Notes: a model not told the origin generated them from the letters alone. Numbered from the stretch's first letter, positions 41,141 to 50,181 are shown. The stretch: 64,000 bases of DNA from Micromonospora chaiyaphumensis (GCF_900091435.1 NZ_FMCS01000005.1:248001-312000); one strand, 5' to 3'. A program made the numbers and translations.

Positions 41141-42193
41141 GTGAACGGTGCCGGCGGTCGGCCGGGGGACGGCACGACCGGGGTGGACCGGTCTCCGTTC
41201 CCGGACGGTGGGCTGCGCCACGACGCGCTGTTCTACGCCGGTGACCGGGACTACCGCGCCGCCGTCGAGGAGTTCGTCGAGGCCGGCCGGGCCGTCGGTG
41301 AGCCGGTGCTGGTCGCCGTGCCCACCGACCGGCTGCCCCTGGTCCGGCCAGTGGTCGACCCGCTCGACGGTGTCGAGCTGGCCGACATGGCGGTGATCGG
41401 GCGGAACCCGGCGGCCATCATCGCCACCACGCTGCGGAGTTTCGTCCACCGGTTCCCGGGCCGCCGGGTCCGCGTCGTCGCGGAGTCGCTCTGGCCCGGC
41501 CGGCGGCCGGCCGCGTACCGGCACTGCGTCGAGCACGAAGCGATCATCAACCTCGGCCTCGCCGACCAGCCGCTCACACTGCGCTGCCTGTTCGACCGGT
41601 CCCGGCTGCCGGCCGGGACGCTGGCGGACGTTGCCGGGACCCATCCCTGGCTGGTCAGCGGGGGAGTGGCCCGGCTCAGCGCCGGCTACCGGCCGCCCCG
41701 GTCCGTGCTGCGCCGGCTGGCCCGCCCGCTGCCCCCGCCGCCCGGCGACGCGCTCGCCGAGCCCGTCCGGCCGGAGCGCCTCGGGTCGCTGCGCGCCGCG
41801 GTGGCCGCCGTCGCCGAGGCCGCCGGGCTCGCCGCCGAACGGGTCGACGACCTGCGGATCGCCGTCACCGAGCTGGCCTCCAACGCGCTCACCCACGGCA
41901 CCGGCCCGGCCACCGCCCGGTGCTGGGCCGCCGCCGGCGACCTCGTCTGCGAGGTGAGCGGCCCGGGCGAGCTGACCGATCCTCTGGCCGGCCGGATCCC
42001 GCCGCCGCCGACCGGCGTGCGCGGCCGGGGCCTGCTGCTGGTGCACCGGCTCTGCGACCTGGTGGACGTGCACGTCGCCGACGGGGTCACCACCGTGCGG
42101 CTGCACCTGGAGCTGCCGGCCGCCCGGGTGCCGGCGCCGCGGTCAGCCCCGGACGCCGTCCAGGGCGGGTTCGTCCGTCCGACCCCGCTCTGA
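41141..42193 (+). CDS. MEDS-domain / HATPase anti-sigma-type regulator
   Basis: 350 residues. N-terminal MEDS domain (about 22-170: LRHDALFYAGDRDYRAAVEEFVEAGRAVGEPVLVAV), then an RsbW/HATPase_c domain (about 215-335) with AVTELASNALTHG (N box) and GVRGRGLLLVHRLCDLVDVHV (G box). Such proteins bind or phosphorylate partners in SigB/F partner switching; MEDS may sense a small ligand. It is not adjacent to a sigma gene but lies 10 kb from the SigB/F-type factor. GTG at 41141 with GGAGG; a GGGTAT at 41110-41115 lacks a good -35. Its last 51 bp overlap the convergent antiporter gene. Confidence 0.85.
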   Translation: MNGAGGRPGDGTTGVDRSPFPDGGLRHDALFYAGDRDYRAAVEEFVEAGRAVGEPVLVAVPTDRLPLVRPVVDPLDGVELADMAVIGRNPAAIIATTLRSFVHRFPGRRVRVVAESLWPGRRPAAYRHCVEHEAIINLGLADQPLTLRCLFDRSRLPAGTLADVAGTHPWLVSGGVARLSAGYRPPRSVLRRLARPLPPPPGDALAEPVRPERLGSLRAAVAAVAEAAGLAAERVDDLRIAVTELASNALTHGTGPATARCWAAAGDLVCEVSGPGELTDPLAGRIPPPPTGVRGRGLLLVHRLCDLVDVHVADGVTTVRLHLELPAARVPAPRSAPDAVQGGFVRPTPL

Positions 42194-43438
42194 GGCGTCC
42201 CGGGTCCGCTCGCCCTCCCGGTCGAGCAGCTGCATGACCGGGGTGGCGGCGATCCCGTGCACCACCACCGAGACCACCACGACCAGGCCGACGGTGGCCC
42301 AGACCAGCTCGGCCTGCGGGAACTCGGTCCTGCTGGTGGCGTACGCCAGGTAGAAGAACGAGCCCACGCCGCGGATGCCGAACAGCGAGATCACCCAGTG
42401 CTCGGCCGGACGGCCCGGCGCACCGCGCAGCGACAGCCAGCCGGCCAGCGGCCGGACCACGAACACGAGGGCCAGCCCGACCAGGGCCGCCGGCCAGGTC
42501 AGCGGGGCGAGCAGGCCGCCGATCACCGCGCCCCCGAAGAGCAGCAGCAACAGCACGGTGAGCAGCCGCTCGACCTGCTCGGCGAAGTCGTGCAGCACGG
42601 AGTGGAACTCGTGGGTGCGTTCCGCGGCCCGGATCGCCCGGGCGGCCACGAAGACGGCCAGGAAGCCGTACCCGCCGACCACCTCGACGAGCCCGTACGC
42701 CAGGAAGGTCGCGGCGAGGGCCAGGAAGCCCTCCGCGTGCCGGGCCAGCCGCAGGTTGCTGGGGGCCCGGAAGAAGAGCTTGCCGAGCAGCCAGCCGACG
42801 AGCAGCCCGCCGCCCACCCCGACGGCCAGCTTGTAGAGCACGTCGACGGCGAGCCAGTGGGCCAGCCAGTCCGCCGGGGCGAGGCTCGTGGTGGCGATCG
42901 CGATGGCCGCGTAGACGAAGGGGAAGGCCAGGCCGTCGTTCAGCCCGGCCTCCGAGGTGAGCGCGAAGCGCACCTCGTCCTCCGAGTCCTCCACGTCGGT
43001 CGGCTCGCCCACCTGCACGTCGGAGGCGAGCACCGGGTCGGTCGGGGCGAGTGCGGCCCCCAGCAGCAGCGCCGCGGCGGGCACCAGGCCGGCCCACCAC
43101 CAGCCGAGCACCGCCACGGCGGCGATGCACAGCGGCATGGCGATCGCCAGCAGCCGCCACGTCGACGACCAGCGCGCCCAGCTCAACGGCCGGTCGATCT
43201 TGAGGCCGGCGCCCATCAGCGCGACGATCACGCCGACCTCGGTGAGGTGGGTGGTCAGCTCGGGCCAGCGCAGCGGGTCGGGGGTCGGCAGCCCGGTGGG
43301 CAGCAGGAAGACCACCATGCCGAGGCCGAGGAACGCGATCGGCATCGACAGCGGCCGGCGTTCCAGCAGCCGGGGCAGGATGCCCGCCAGCAGCGCCCCG
43401 ACGCCCAGCAGCGCGAACGCGACATCGACCGGTTCCAC
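42143..43438 (-). CDS. Cation:proton antiporter, CPA1 type
   Basis: 431 residues, about twelve helices. Seen: LGLGMVVFLLPTGLP, VALMGAGLKIDRPLSW, GAALAPTDPVLASDVQVG with the Thr-Asp-Pro transport site, SEAGLNDGLAFPFVY (ND motif), and the late LFGIRGVGSFFYL. This second antiporter differs from the one at 17.6 kb by lacking a long tail and a zinc-finger partner. An acidic loop (VEDSEDEVRF) follows the transport site. Ion preference is not readable. Overlaps the end of the MEDS regulator by 51 bp. Confidence 0.9.
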   Translation of the reverse strand: MEPVDVAFALLGVGALLAGILPRLLERRPLSMPIAFLGLGMVVFLLPTGLPTPDPLRWPELTTHLTEVGVIVALMGAGLKIDRPLSWARWSSTWRLLAIAMPLCIAAVAVLGWWWAGLVPAAALLLGAALAPTDPVLASDVQVGEPTDVEDSEDEVRFALTSEAGLNDGLAFPFVYAAIAIATTSLAPADWLAHWLAVDVLYKLAVGVGGGLLVGWLLGKLFFRAPSNLRLARHAEGFLALAATFLAYGLVEVVGGYGFLAVFVAARAIRAAERTHEFHSVLHDFAEQVERLLTVLLLLLFGGAVIGGLLAPLTWPAALVGLALVFVVRPLAGWLSLRGAPGRPAEHWVISLFGIRGVGSFFYLAYATSRTEFPQAELVWATVGLVVVVSVVVHGIAATPVMQLLDREGERTRDASERGRTDEPALDGVRG

Positions 43439-43503
43439 GGCACCACCCTTCCGCCGCCCACGGTGTCGGGCAGGTGGTCACCAGTGCCCCGAAGCGGTGC
43501 CGG

Positions 43504-44265
43504 CTATGCCTCCGCGTCCGTCTTCTCCCCGGTGGGACCGGTCACCGTCGCACCGGCCCGGCGGGGGGCCCGCACCGACCTCGCCGGGTCGGTGAGGGCG
43601 GCGATCGCGCTGTCGGCGAGGCCGTCCAGCAGGGCGGCCGGGTCGTCGTAGACGGCCACCGCGCCCGAGCCCGCCAGCTCACCGCGGCTGGTGCCGCCGC
43701 AGGTCAGACCGATGCAGGGCACGTCCAGCTTGCCGGCGGCGGCGACGTCCCAGACCGAGTCGCCGACGAAGACGACCCGCTCGGCGGCCAGCCCCGACTG
43801 GGCCAGCGCGGCCTCCAGGATGTCCGGCGCCGGCTTGCTCTCCTCCGCGTCCGCCGAGGAGGTGACCGTGTCGATCACGTCGTCCGCGTCGAGGGCGGCC
43901 CGCAGCGCGGCCACCTCGTGCTCGGCCGCCGAGGTGGCCAGCACCACCCGCAGCCCGCGCGCCGCGCAGGCGCGCAGCAGATCCACGGCCCGGGGCAGCG
44001 GCACCAGCCGCTCCCAGTACTCGGCGTACAGCGCGTCGTGCGTGTCGCGCAGCTTGCCGTCCGCGTCCCGGTCCCGCTCCGCGCCGAGCAGGTGGTCGAG
44101 GAGCTTGTCCGAACCCATCCCGATGGCCCGGTGGATCCGCGCCATCGGCACCCGGTGGTCGCCCTGGCGGAGCGCCTCCCACCAGCTCACCGTGTGCAGG
44201 TACGTGGTGTCGACCAGGGTGCCGTCCACGTCGAACAGGACGCCGCAGCGGTTGTCGTCAGGCAT
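43504..44265 (-). CDS. HAD-superfamily phosphatase (phosphoglycolate-phosphatase-like)
   Basis: 253 residues. HAD motifs: GVLFDVDGTLVDTTYLH (I), VVLATSAAEHEV (II), EESKPAPDILEAAL (III, Lys) and VVFVGDSVWDVAAAGKLD (IV). A helical cap lies between I and II. The sequence fits the subfamily that removes phosphate from small sugars or phosphoglycolate; substrate unknown. The C-terminal 40 residues are variable. Both ends adjoin genes on the same strand, with the SpoIIE-type regulator 41 bp upstream. Confidence 0.88.
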   Translation of the reverse strand: MPDDNRCGVLFDVDGTLVDTTYLHTVSWWEALRQGDHRVPMARIHRAIGMGSDKLLDHLLGAERDRDADGKLRDTHDALYAEYWERLVPLPRAVDLLRACAARGLRVVLATSAAEHEVAALRAALDADDVIDTVTSSADAEESKPAPDILEAALAQSGLAAERVVFVGDSVWDVAAAGKLDVPCIGLTCGGTSRGELAGSGAVAVYDDPAALLDGLADSAIAALTDPARSVRAPRRAGATVTGPTGEKTDAEA

Positions 44266-44306
44266 GGCACTCCTCCTACCCGCCCGGGTCCGCGGCGACG
44301 CGTGCC

Positions 44307-46442
44307 TCAGTCCGCGGGGATGAGGATCTCGAACCAGACCGTCGAGCCGCGCACCGTGGGGTCGGTGCCCCAGGCGTCGCTCAGCTCCTCAATCAGCCCC
44401 AGCCCGCGCCCCCGGCTGCTCAGCGTGTCGGTCTGCGCCCGGGTCACCTGACCGCGGGTGCCGTAGTCGGCGACCGAGACCAGCAGGCGCTCCGAGCTGA
44501 GGTCGATCTCGACGCGGGCGGCGGTGCCGGCGTGCAGCAGCGCGTTGGTGGTCAGCTCGCTGGTGCAGAGCACCGCCGCGCCCACCACCGCCTCGGGCAC
44601 CTGCCAGTCGGTGAGCTGGGCCGTCATCCAGTGCCGGACCCGGCTCGGCGCGGTCGGCTCGGCCGGCACCTCCATGCTGGCCGACCGGCTCGGCCGGACC
44701 GCGTGCTCGACGGCCAGCACGGCCACGTCGTCCTCGGTCGCGCCGGGCACGGCGGCGGTCGCCACCGCGCAGAGCGCCCGGGGGTCGCCGCTGCTCGCGG
44801 CGGTCACGGCGGCGCCCAGCCCGGTGAGCCCGGCGGTGAGATCCTGCCAGCGCCGCTCCACCACCCCGTCGCTGAACAGCAGCAGGGTGTCGCCGGGGCG
44901 GAAGGGCACGGTGACCGTCCGCGGGTGGCCCCCGAGGCCCAGCGGCGGCGCGGGCGGCACCTCGACGTACTCGGCGGCCGGCTCGCCCTCGGCCGGGCAG
45001 CGCCGGATCAGCGGGGCGGGATGCCCGGCACTGGCCAGGACGATCCGCTCCCGGTCGGCCTCGATCACGCCGAACACCACGGTCACGAAGAGTTCCTGGG
45101 TGCCACCTTCCGTGCCCAGGCTTGCGACCAGCCGGTCCAGGCCGCCGAGCACCGCGTCCGGCCGGGGGTCGGAGAGGGCCAGCGCGCGCAGCGCGGCGCG
45201 TACCTGGCCCATCCGGGCGGCGGCCTGCACGTCGTGCCCGGCCACGTCGCCGAGAACGACGCCGAGCGCGCCGGTGGGCAGCACGAACGCGTCGTAGAAG
45301 TCGCCACCGGCGGCGTTGCCGTCGACGCCCGGGTCGTAGCGGGCGGCGATCCGCAGCCGGGGCAGGTCGGGCAGCTGCTCCGGGAGCATGCTGCGCTGCA
45401 ACAGCTGGGCCGTTCCGTGCTGGGTCTCGAAGCGGCGGGCCCGCTCGGCGGCCTGGCCGACCAGCTCCGCCGAGGCGGCGAGCAGCGCGCGTTCCGCGGG
45501 TGACCAGGGGTGTGCGGTCTGGTAGCCGACGGTCAGCGCGCCGCGGACGACGGTCGAGCGCAGCGGCAGCGAGGCGAGCGCCCGGATCTTCTGGTCGTGC
45601 CGGTCCGCCGCGGCGTCCCGCAGCGGCTGGCCGTCGGTGATGAAGGACGACACACCGCTGCGGGCGGTGACCACGATCGGGAGCCCCTCGGCGGGCGGCC
45701 GCCGCCACAGCGGCGGGAGCCGCTCGTCGGCCTCGTCCAGCAGTTCGCCCCGGACCCGGCGGACCATCCGCCAGGCGGCACCCTCGTCGACCACGAACGA
45801 GACCCGGTCGGCGTCGAAGGAGTGCAGGCAGTAGCGCAGCGTGACCCGGGCGACGTCGTCGAGGGTGAGGGTGCCGGAGAGCGCCGCCGCGAAGTCGCTC
45901 AGGCTCTGCAGCTGCTGGGTGACCTGGGTGGTCTGGGCGGCCACGGTGAGCACGCCGATGATCTGCCCGGTGGAGTCGCGGATCGGGGAGTAGCCGCGGG
46001 TGAAGACCGCCGGCTCGGCGGGACCCCCCTGCTGCCGGTCGACCGGCAGCACCGCCTCCCGCGCCAGGTAGGGCTCGCCCCGCTGGTAGACCCGGGTGAC
46101 CACCTCGCCGACGTCGGGATCGTGCCAGAGGTCGGCGAACACCTCCGCCGCCGGCCGGCCCAGCGCCGCCGGGTGCCGCTCGCCGATCAGCTCCGCGTAC
46201 CCGTCGTTGTAGAGCAGGACCAGGTCCTCGCCGTAGAGCAGGGCCATCGGCACGGGGGAGGCCAGCACCAGGTCGACCACGGCGCGGACCGCCGGGTCCC
46301 AGCTGTCCGGCGGGCCGAGCGGCGTGTCCGCCCACGGATGGGCCAGGACGGCGGCCGCGCCGGACCCGGTTCCGCCCGGTCCGGCGGGCGCTCCCGGGGT
46401 GGGCGCTGATGGCGAGGGGACCCGCCCGACGGTGCCTGGCAT
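44307..46442 (-). CDS. PAS-GAF-SpoIIE phosphatase-HATPase multidomain regulator
   Basis: 711 residues. PAS (about 40-165, VPMALLYGEDLVLLYNDGYAELIG), GAF (about 190-340), SpoIIE/RsbU-type PP2C phosphatase (about 370-565: GGDFYDAFVLPTGALGVVLGDVAGHD, SDGVVERR), and an RsbW-like HATPase_c (about 590-711: LCTSELTTNALLHAG, GRGLGLIEELSDAWG). It couples a signal at PAS/GAF to dephosphorylation of an anti-anti-sigma protein and carries its own kinase-like module, a design common in actinomycetes. No STAS protein is encoded nearby. TAGGCT six bases before the ATG suggests leaderless expression. Confidence 0.93.
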   Translation of the reverse strand: MPGTVGRVPSPSAPTPGAPAGPGGTGSGAAAVLAHPWADTPLGPPDSWDPAVRAVVDLVLASPVPMALLYGEDLVLLYNDGYAELIGERHPAALGRPAAEVFADLWHDPDVGEVVTRVYQRGEPYLAREAVLPVDRQQGGPAEPAVFTRGYSPIRDSTGQIIGVLTVAAQTTQVTQQLQSLSDFAAALSGTLTLDDVARVTLRYCLHSFDADRVSFVVDEGAAWRMVRRVRGELLDEADERLPPLWRRPPAEGLPIVVTARSGVSSFITDGQPLRDAAADRHDQKIRALASLPLRSTVVRGALTVGYQTAHPWSPAERALLAASAELVGQAAERARRFETQHGTAQLLQRSMLPEQLPDLPRLRIAARYDPGVDGNAAGGDFYDAFVLPTGALGVVLGDVAGHDVQAAARMGQVRAALRALALSDPRPDAVLGGLDRLVASLGTEGGTQELFVTVVFGVIEADRERIVLASAGHPAPLIRRCPAEGEPAAEYVEVPPAPPLGLGGHPRTVTVPFRPGDTLLLFSDGVVERRWQDLTAGLTGLGAAVTAASSGDPRALCAVATAAVPGATEDDVAVLAVEHAVRPSRSASMEVPAEPTAPSRVRHWMTAQLTDWQVPEAVVGAAVLCTSELTTNALLHAGTAARVEIDLSSERLLVSVADYGTRGQVTRAQTDTLSSRGRGLGLIEELSDAWGTDPTVRGSTVWFEILIPAD

Positions 46443-46448
46443 GACCGC

Positions 46449-46454
46449 AGCCTA
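46449..46454 (-). promoter_or_regulatory. -10 element of leaderless promoter for the SpoIIE-type regulator
   Basis: Minus-strand TAGGCT, then six bases, then ATG at 46442. Confidence 0.5.
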
Positions 46455-46582
46455 ACCGGAGCCTGGCGGTCAGGTTTCGAGCACGCGCGCGCGTCGGCGG
46501 CCGCGCGGCCCGCGAGCGGGTGTTACGGCAGGTCAAGGCCGGTTAGACCGGGCATGTCGGGAAATTGCCCCGGGTCGGCTCG

Positions 46583-46607
46583 GCGTGCCGCCGACACGAC
46601 CGGGTAT
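46583..46607 (+). promoter_or_regulatory. SigB/F-type promoter candidate, weak -35
   Basis: GCGT (46583-46586; fits GNNT only), 15 bp, GGGTAT (46602-46607), upstream of the channel-like protein at 46643. Confidence 0.35.
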
Positions 46608-46642
46608 GCGGGCGGCGCAGTTCACGCGACAGGAGGGACAAC

Positions 46643-47506
46643 ATGCCGAAAACCCTCGCGGTCGGGCAGGCCGACATCGGTGACGCCCTGACCGATTTCT
46701 GGAGGTCGGTGCTGCTCTTCATCCCGAGGGCCATCGCGTTCATCGCGATCCTCGTGGTGGGCTGGCTCATCGCCCGAGCCGTCCTCAAAATCGTGGACGC
46801 GGCACTGGAACGGGTGGGATTCGACCGCGCCGTCGAACGTGGCGGCATCAAACGCGCGCTCGAACGCACGAGATACGACGCCAGCGACATCCTGGCCAAG
46901 TTGGCCTACTACGCGGTCCTGCTGTTCACCCTGCAGTTCGCCTTCGGGGTGTGGGGACCCAACGCGATCAGTGACCTGATCCGGGGTGTGGTGTCCTGGC
47001 TGCCGCGGGCCTTCGTGGCGATCGTCATCGTGGTCATCGCCGCCGCCATCGCCAACGCGGTGCGGGACCTGGTCTCGGGTGCCCTCGGTGGGCTCTCGTA
47101 CGGCCGGGTGCTGGCCGACCTGACGGCGGTCTTCATCCTGGCGCTCGGCGTGATCGCCGCGCTGAACCAGGTGGGCATCGCCACCACGGTCACCACGCCG
47201 GTGCTGATCGCGTTCCTCGGCACCATCGCCGGCATCCTGGTGGTCGGCGTGGGCGGTGGTCTCATCAAGCCGATGCAGAACCGCTGGGAGGGGTGGCTCA
47301 ACCGGGCCGCCGAGGAGTCCCGGGCGTTCCAGCAGCAGCGCCAGGCGCAGGGTGCCGGTCGCAGCGACTACGAGCGGCAGATGGCCGACCGGGGCGGTCA
47401 GCCCGCACCGGCCGCGCCGCAGACGTCGATGTCGGGGGCGCAGGGCACGTACCGGTCCGGCAACGTGGGCGACGAGACCCAGCAGTTCCGCCGGCCGAAC
47501 GGCTGA
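46643..47506 (+). CDS. MscS-related membrane protein (TM-helix repeat type)
   Basis: 287 residues. Five or so membrane helices: LLFIPRAIAFIAILVVGWLIARAVLKIVDAALERVGFD resembles the PF05552-type helix repeat of mechanosensitive channels, and a second copy follows near VVSWLPRAFVAIVIVVIAAAIANAVRDL. The beta-domain of true MscS is missing; instead there is a polar, Gln-rich tail (AFQQQRQAQG) of about 75 residues. A channel or scaffold role in osmotic stress is inferred. AGGAGGG lies seven bases before the ATG. Confidence 0.8.
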   Translation: MPKTLAVGQADIGDALTDFWRSVLLFIPRAIAFIAILVVGWLIARAVLKIVDAALERVGFDRAVERGGIKRALERTRYDASDILAKLAYYAVLLFTLQFAFGVWGPNAISDLIRGVVSWLPRAFVAIVIVVIAAAIANAVRDLVSGALGGLSYGRVLADLTAVFILALGVIAALNQVGIATTVTTPVLIAFLGTIAGILVVGVGGGLIKPMQNRWEGWLNRAAEESRAFQQQRQAQGAGRSDYERQMADRGGQPAPAAPQTSMSGAQGTYRSGNVGDETQQFRRPNG

Positions 47507-47564
47507 GAGACAGGGGCGACGAGGGTGTCCGCGGGGCGATCGCGGGCACCCTTCGCCGTGTCTC
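47507..47564. terminator. Long imperfect hairpin between convergent genes
   Basis: GAGAC (47507-47511) to GTCTC (47560-47564) are the ends of a 58-nt imperfect stem with CCGCG/CGCGG near the tip. It fills the gap between the two stop codons. Confidence 0.6.
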
Positions 47565-47925
47565 AGGCCAGGTCGCGGGGGTCCAGCGCGCGGGTCAGCA
47601 GGCAGACCGCGAGCAGGCGGGTGAGCACCCAGTCCGGCTCGGCCCAGTCGACCGGCTCGGCCGGCGGTTCCCAGCCGTGCTCCCGCGCCGCGTCGCGCAC
47701 CCCGTCGGCGTAGCCGGCCAGCGCCGCCACGGTCAGCGGGCGGCGGTCGCCGTCCAGGCTGTCGCGGACGCCGGCGGCGTGCTGGTCGACCGCGGCGAGC
47801 AGGCCGGGGTTGGCGGCGGCCGCGGCGAGGCCGGCGGTGCCGACGGAGGCGGTGAGCGTGGTGAGGCTGGACCTCGCGGCCACCGCCGCGGAACGGGTCG
47901 CCACCCGGTTGTTCGGCACACGCAT
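47563..47925 (-). CDS. Conserved hypothetical protein (possibly DUF6401)
   Basis: 120 residues, soluble, helical. Ala-rich centre and a C-terminal signature EPVDWAEPDWVLTRLLAVCLLTRALDP, which recalls small actinobacterial proteins annotated DUF6401; I give this with low confidence. No signal peptide. TAGCCT eight bases before the ATG at 47925 may be its -10. Function unknown. Confidence 0.65.
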   Translation of the reverse strand: MRVPNNRVATRSAAVAARSSLTTLTASVGTAGLAAAAANPGLLAAVDQHAAGVRDSLDGDRRPLTVAALAGYADGVRDAAREHGWEPPAEPVDWAEPDWVLTRLLAVCLLTRALDPRDLA

Positions 47926-48089
47926 GGTGACCGAGGCTAGCCCCGCCGGGAGCGGGCCGACCTCGGCCGACCGGCCGATGCCCGGGTCGTCCTGGTGACG
48001 CCCTGCCCCATCCGCCGGGATTGAGCCGTGCGTCCCGGGGCAGAAGGGAAACCGCGCAGAGGGCGCAGCCGACCCCGTGGAGGAACGGA

Positions 48090-48536
48090 ATGGGACAGCA
48101 GGTCGACGGACCGGACCGGGCGCACCGCCGGCCGGCGGGCGTGAGCGACGCCACGGTCGAGGCCCTGGGCAAGCTCAGCGAGGCACTGGAGTGCGTCGAG
48201 CGGGCTCGCGGGCACCTCTACTCGCTGCACCAGCTGATCGGGCACGCCGACCTCATGCTCGACGACGCCGTGACGCTCTTCCGCTCCGCCGGGCACCCGG
48301 AGCTGGCCGGGCGGATCGAGGAGGACCTGCTCGGCCGCAACGTCATCGCGGGACGCTGGACCTTCCAGATCGTCGAGGACTTCGACGACGGGTACTACGC
48401 GCTCTTCCGGGAGCTGGACCGGCGGGCCCGCGACGAGCTGGTCGGCGGCCGGCGGCACCTCTACGAGGCGGAGATGAAGGAACGCCGCCGGAGCCCGGGG
48501 CGGCCGGGGCACGAGGCGCGCCCCGCCGAGGGCTGA
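48090..48536 (+). CDS. Conserved hypothetical protein
   Basis: 148 residues, soluble, mostly helical, acidic core with basic tail (KERRRSPGRPGHEARP). Central part LYSLHQLIGHADLMLDDAVTLFRSAGHPELAGRIEEDLLGRNVIAGRWTFQIVEDFDDGYY has evenly placed His/Asp/Glu residues that could bind metal, but I know no family. GGAGG lies seven bases before the ATG. The stop codon abuts the stop of the convergent gene with no spacer. Confidence 0.7.
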   Translation: MGQQVDGPDRAHRRPAGVSDATVEALGKLSEALECVERARGHLYSLHQLIGHADLMLDDAVTLFRSAGHPELAGRIEEDLLGRNVIAGRWTFQIVEDFDDGYYALFRELDRRARDELVGGRRHLYEAEMKERRRSPGRPGHEARPAEG

Positions 48537-48746
48537 TCAGTCGGAGGAGCGGGCCTGCGCCGTGCGGCGTACGCCGTCGTCGGCGATGATCACGGTCGCC
48601 ACCATGAGCGCCACCACGAGGCTGAACAGCCAGGAGCTGTCGTCGACCAGCTTGGCGGCGACGGGCGCCTGGATCGCGGCGAGCAGGAAGCCGAGCCACG
48701 CCAGGCGGCGCTGACGCTGGGAGAGGAAACCGGAGCCCTGTTGCAT
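48537..48746 (-). CDS. Small membrane protein
   Basis: 69 residues with two helices (about 14-32, LAWLGFLLAAIQAPVAAKL, and 38-56, WLFSLVVALMVATVIIA) and a charged C-terminus (RRTAQARSSD). No known domain. The start at 48746 has no clear Shine-Dalgarno. Confidence 0.6.
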   Translation of the reverse strand: MQQGSGFLSQRQRRLAWLGFLLAAIQAPVAAKLVDDSSWLFSLVVALMVATVIIADDGVRRTAQARSSD

Positions 48747-48924
48747 CCCGAAAGTCTTACGCGGGCCAGGGGCATCGCCGTCAGCCGTTCGGCCGATTCT
48801 GGATGGGCTGTCCGTTTTCCCAACCGTCCGTATCTTACTTTTTGTCGGTTCGGTTGAGCGCCACGTCACCGGCCGTCCGACCGGTCCGCAAGGGCCGGTG
48901 CGGGCTTCGGCAGGATGGTGCCTC

Positions 48925-50160
48925 GTGTCCCACGCCCCCGCTCCGCCGCGCCCGTCCCTGCTGCTCCTGGCCTACCTGGCCTTCGTCAGCCTCGGGCTGC
49001 CCGACGGCCTCATCGGTGTGGGCTGGCCCTCCATCCGGCTCGACCTGGACGTGCCGACCGAGGCGGTCGGCGTGGTGCTCACCGCGGGCACCGTGGCGTA
49101 CCTCACCTCCAGCGTGCTCGCCGGGTTCACCCTGGCCCGGCTCGGCGTCGGCTGGCTGCTCGCCGGCAGCACCCTGCTGGCCGGAGTCGCCCTGACCGGG
49201 TACGCGTCCACCCCCGCGCTCGCCGTCATGGTCGGCTTCGCGCTGGTGCTCGGGCTCGGCTCCGGCGCGATCGACGCCGGACTCAACGCGTACGCGGCCG
49301 CCGCCTTCGGCCCCCGGCACATGAACTGGATGCACGCGTTCTTCGGGCTCGGGGTGGCGATCGGGCCGCTCATCATGACCGGGGTGCTCGGCGCCGGCCT
49401 GAGCTGGCGCTGGGGATACGCCCTGGTGGCCGTCGCCCAGCTCGCCCTGGCCACCGCGTTCGCGCTCACCGTGCGGCTCTGGCGCGGCGACCCGGCGCCC
49501 GGCGCGGCCCTGCCGCCCGATCCGATCGCGCCGCAGGTGGTTCCCGGCGAGCCCGCCCCGGCCGCGCCGGCGCGGCGGGCCTCGATCGGCGCGACGCTGC
49601 GGCTGCCGGCCGTGTGGCTGGGCGGCGCGGCCTTCGCCGTCTACGTGGCGATCGAGGTGTCCACCGGCCTGTGGGCCTTCCTGCTGCTCACCGAGGGGCG
49701 CGGGCTCTCCGCCGGGGTGGCCGGGCTCTGCGTCTCCGGCTACTGGGGGAGCCTCTTCGTGGGGCGGGTGGTGCAGGGGTTGGTGGCGGAGCGACTGGGC
49801 AGCGCCCGCGTGCTGCGGGGCAGCCTGCTCGGCATGGCCGCGGGAGCGGTGCTGATCGCGCTGCCCGCCCCGGGCTGGGTGACCGTCGCCGGCCTGCTCG
49901 TGGTGGGTTTCGCGGCGGCGCCGGTCTTCCCGCTGCTCACCCTCACCACGGCGGAACGGGTGGGCCGCGATCACGCGGACCGGACCATCGGCCTCCAGAT
50001 CGGCGCGGCCGGGCTGGGCGCTGCCCTGGTGCCGGCCGCGGTCGGGCTGCTGCTGGCCCGGGTCTCGGTGGCCGCGCTCGGCCCGGCGCTGGTGGCGCTC
50101 GCCGTGGGGCTCATCGCCCTGCACGCCGCCGGCGCCCGGCAGGCCCGCCGTCCCGGCTGA
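48925..50160 (+). CDS. MFS transporter
   Basis: 411 residues, twelve helices. LLLLAYLAFVSLGLPDGLIGVGWPSIRLDLDV is helix 1 with the LPDG motif of the fucose-permease/BsmA-like branch; ALVLGLGSGAIDAGLNAYAAAAFGPRHMNWMHAFFGLGVAIGP is the equally typical helix 4-5 region. Such proteins move sugars or unknown metabolites. GTG at 48925; CAGGAT eight bases before it may be the -10. Upstream is an AT-rich stretch (TATCTTACTTTTTGTC, 48831-48846). Confidence 0.85.
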   Translation: MSHAPAPPRPSLLLLAYLAFVSLGLPDGLIGVGWPSIRLDLDVPTEAVGVVLTAGTVAYLTSSVLAGFTLARLGVGWLLAGSTLLAGVALTGYASTPALAVMVGFALVLGLGSGAIDAGLNAYAAAAFGPRHMNWMHAFFGLGVAIGPLIMTGVLGAGLSWRWGYALVAVAQLALATAFALTVRLWRGDPAPGAALPPDPIAPQVVPGEPAPAAPARRASIGATLRLPAVWLGGAAFAVYVAIEVSTGLWAFLLLTEGRGLSAGVAGLCVSGYWGSLFVGRVVQGLVAERLGSARVLRGSLLGMAAGAVLIALPAPGWVTVAGLLVVGFAAAPVFPLLTLTTAERVGRDHADRTIGLQIGAAGLGAALVPAAVGLLLARVSVAALGPALVALAVGLIALHAAGARQARRPG

Positions 50161-50181
50161 ACCCGGTCGTCCCGGGCGAGC

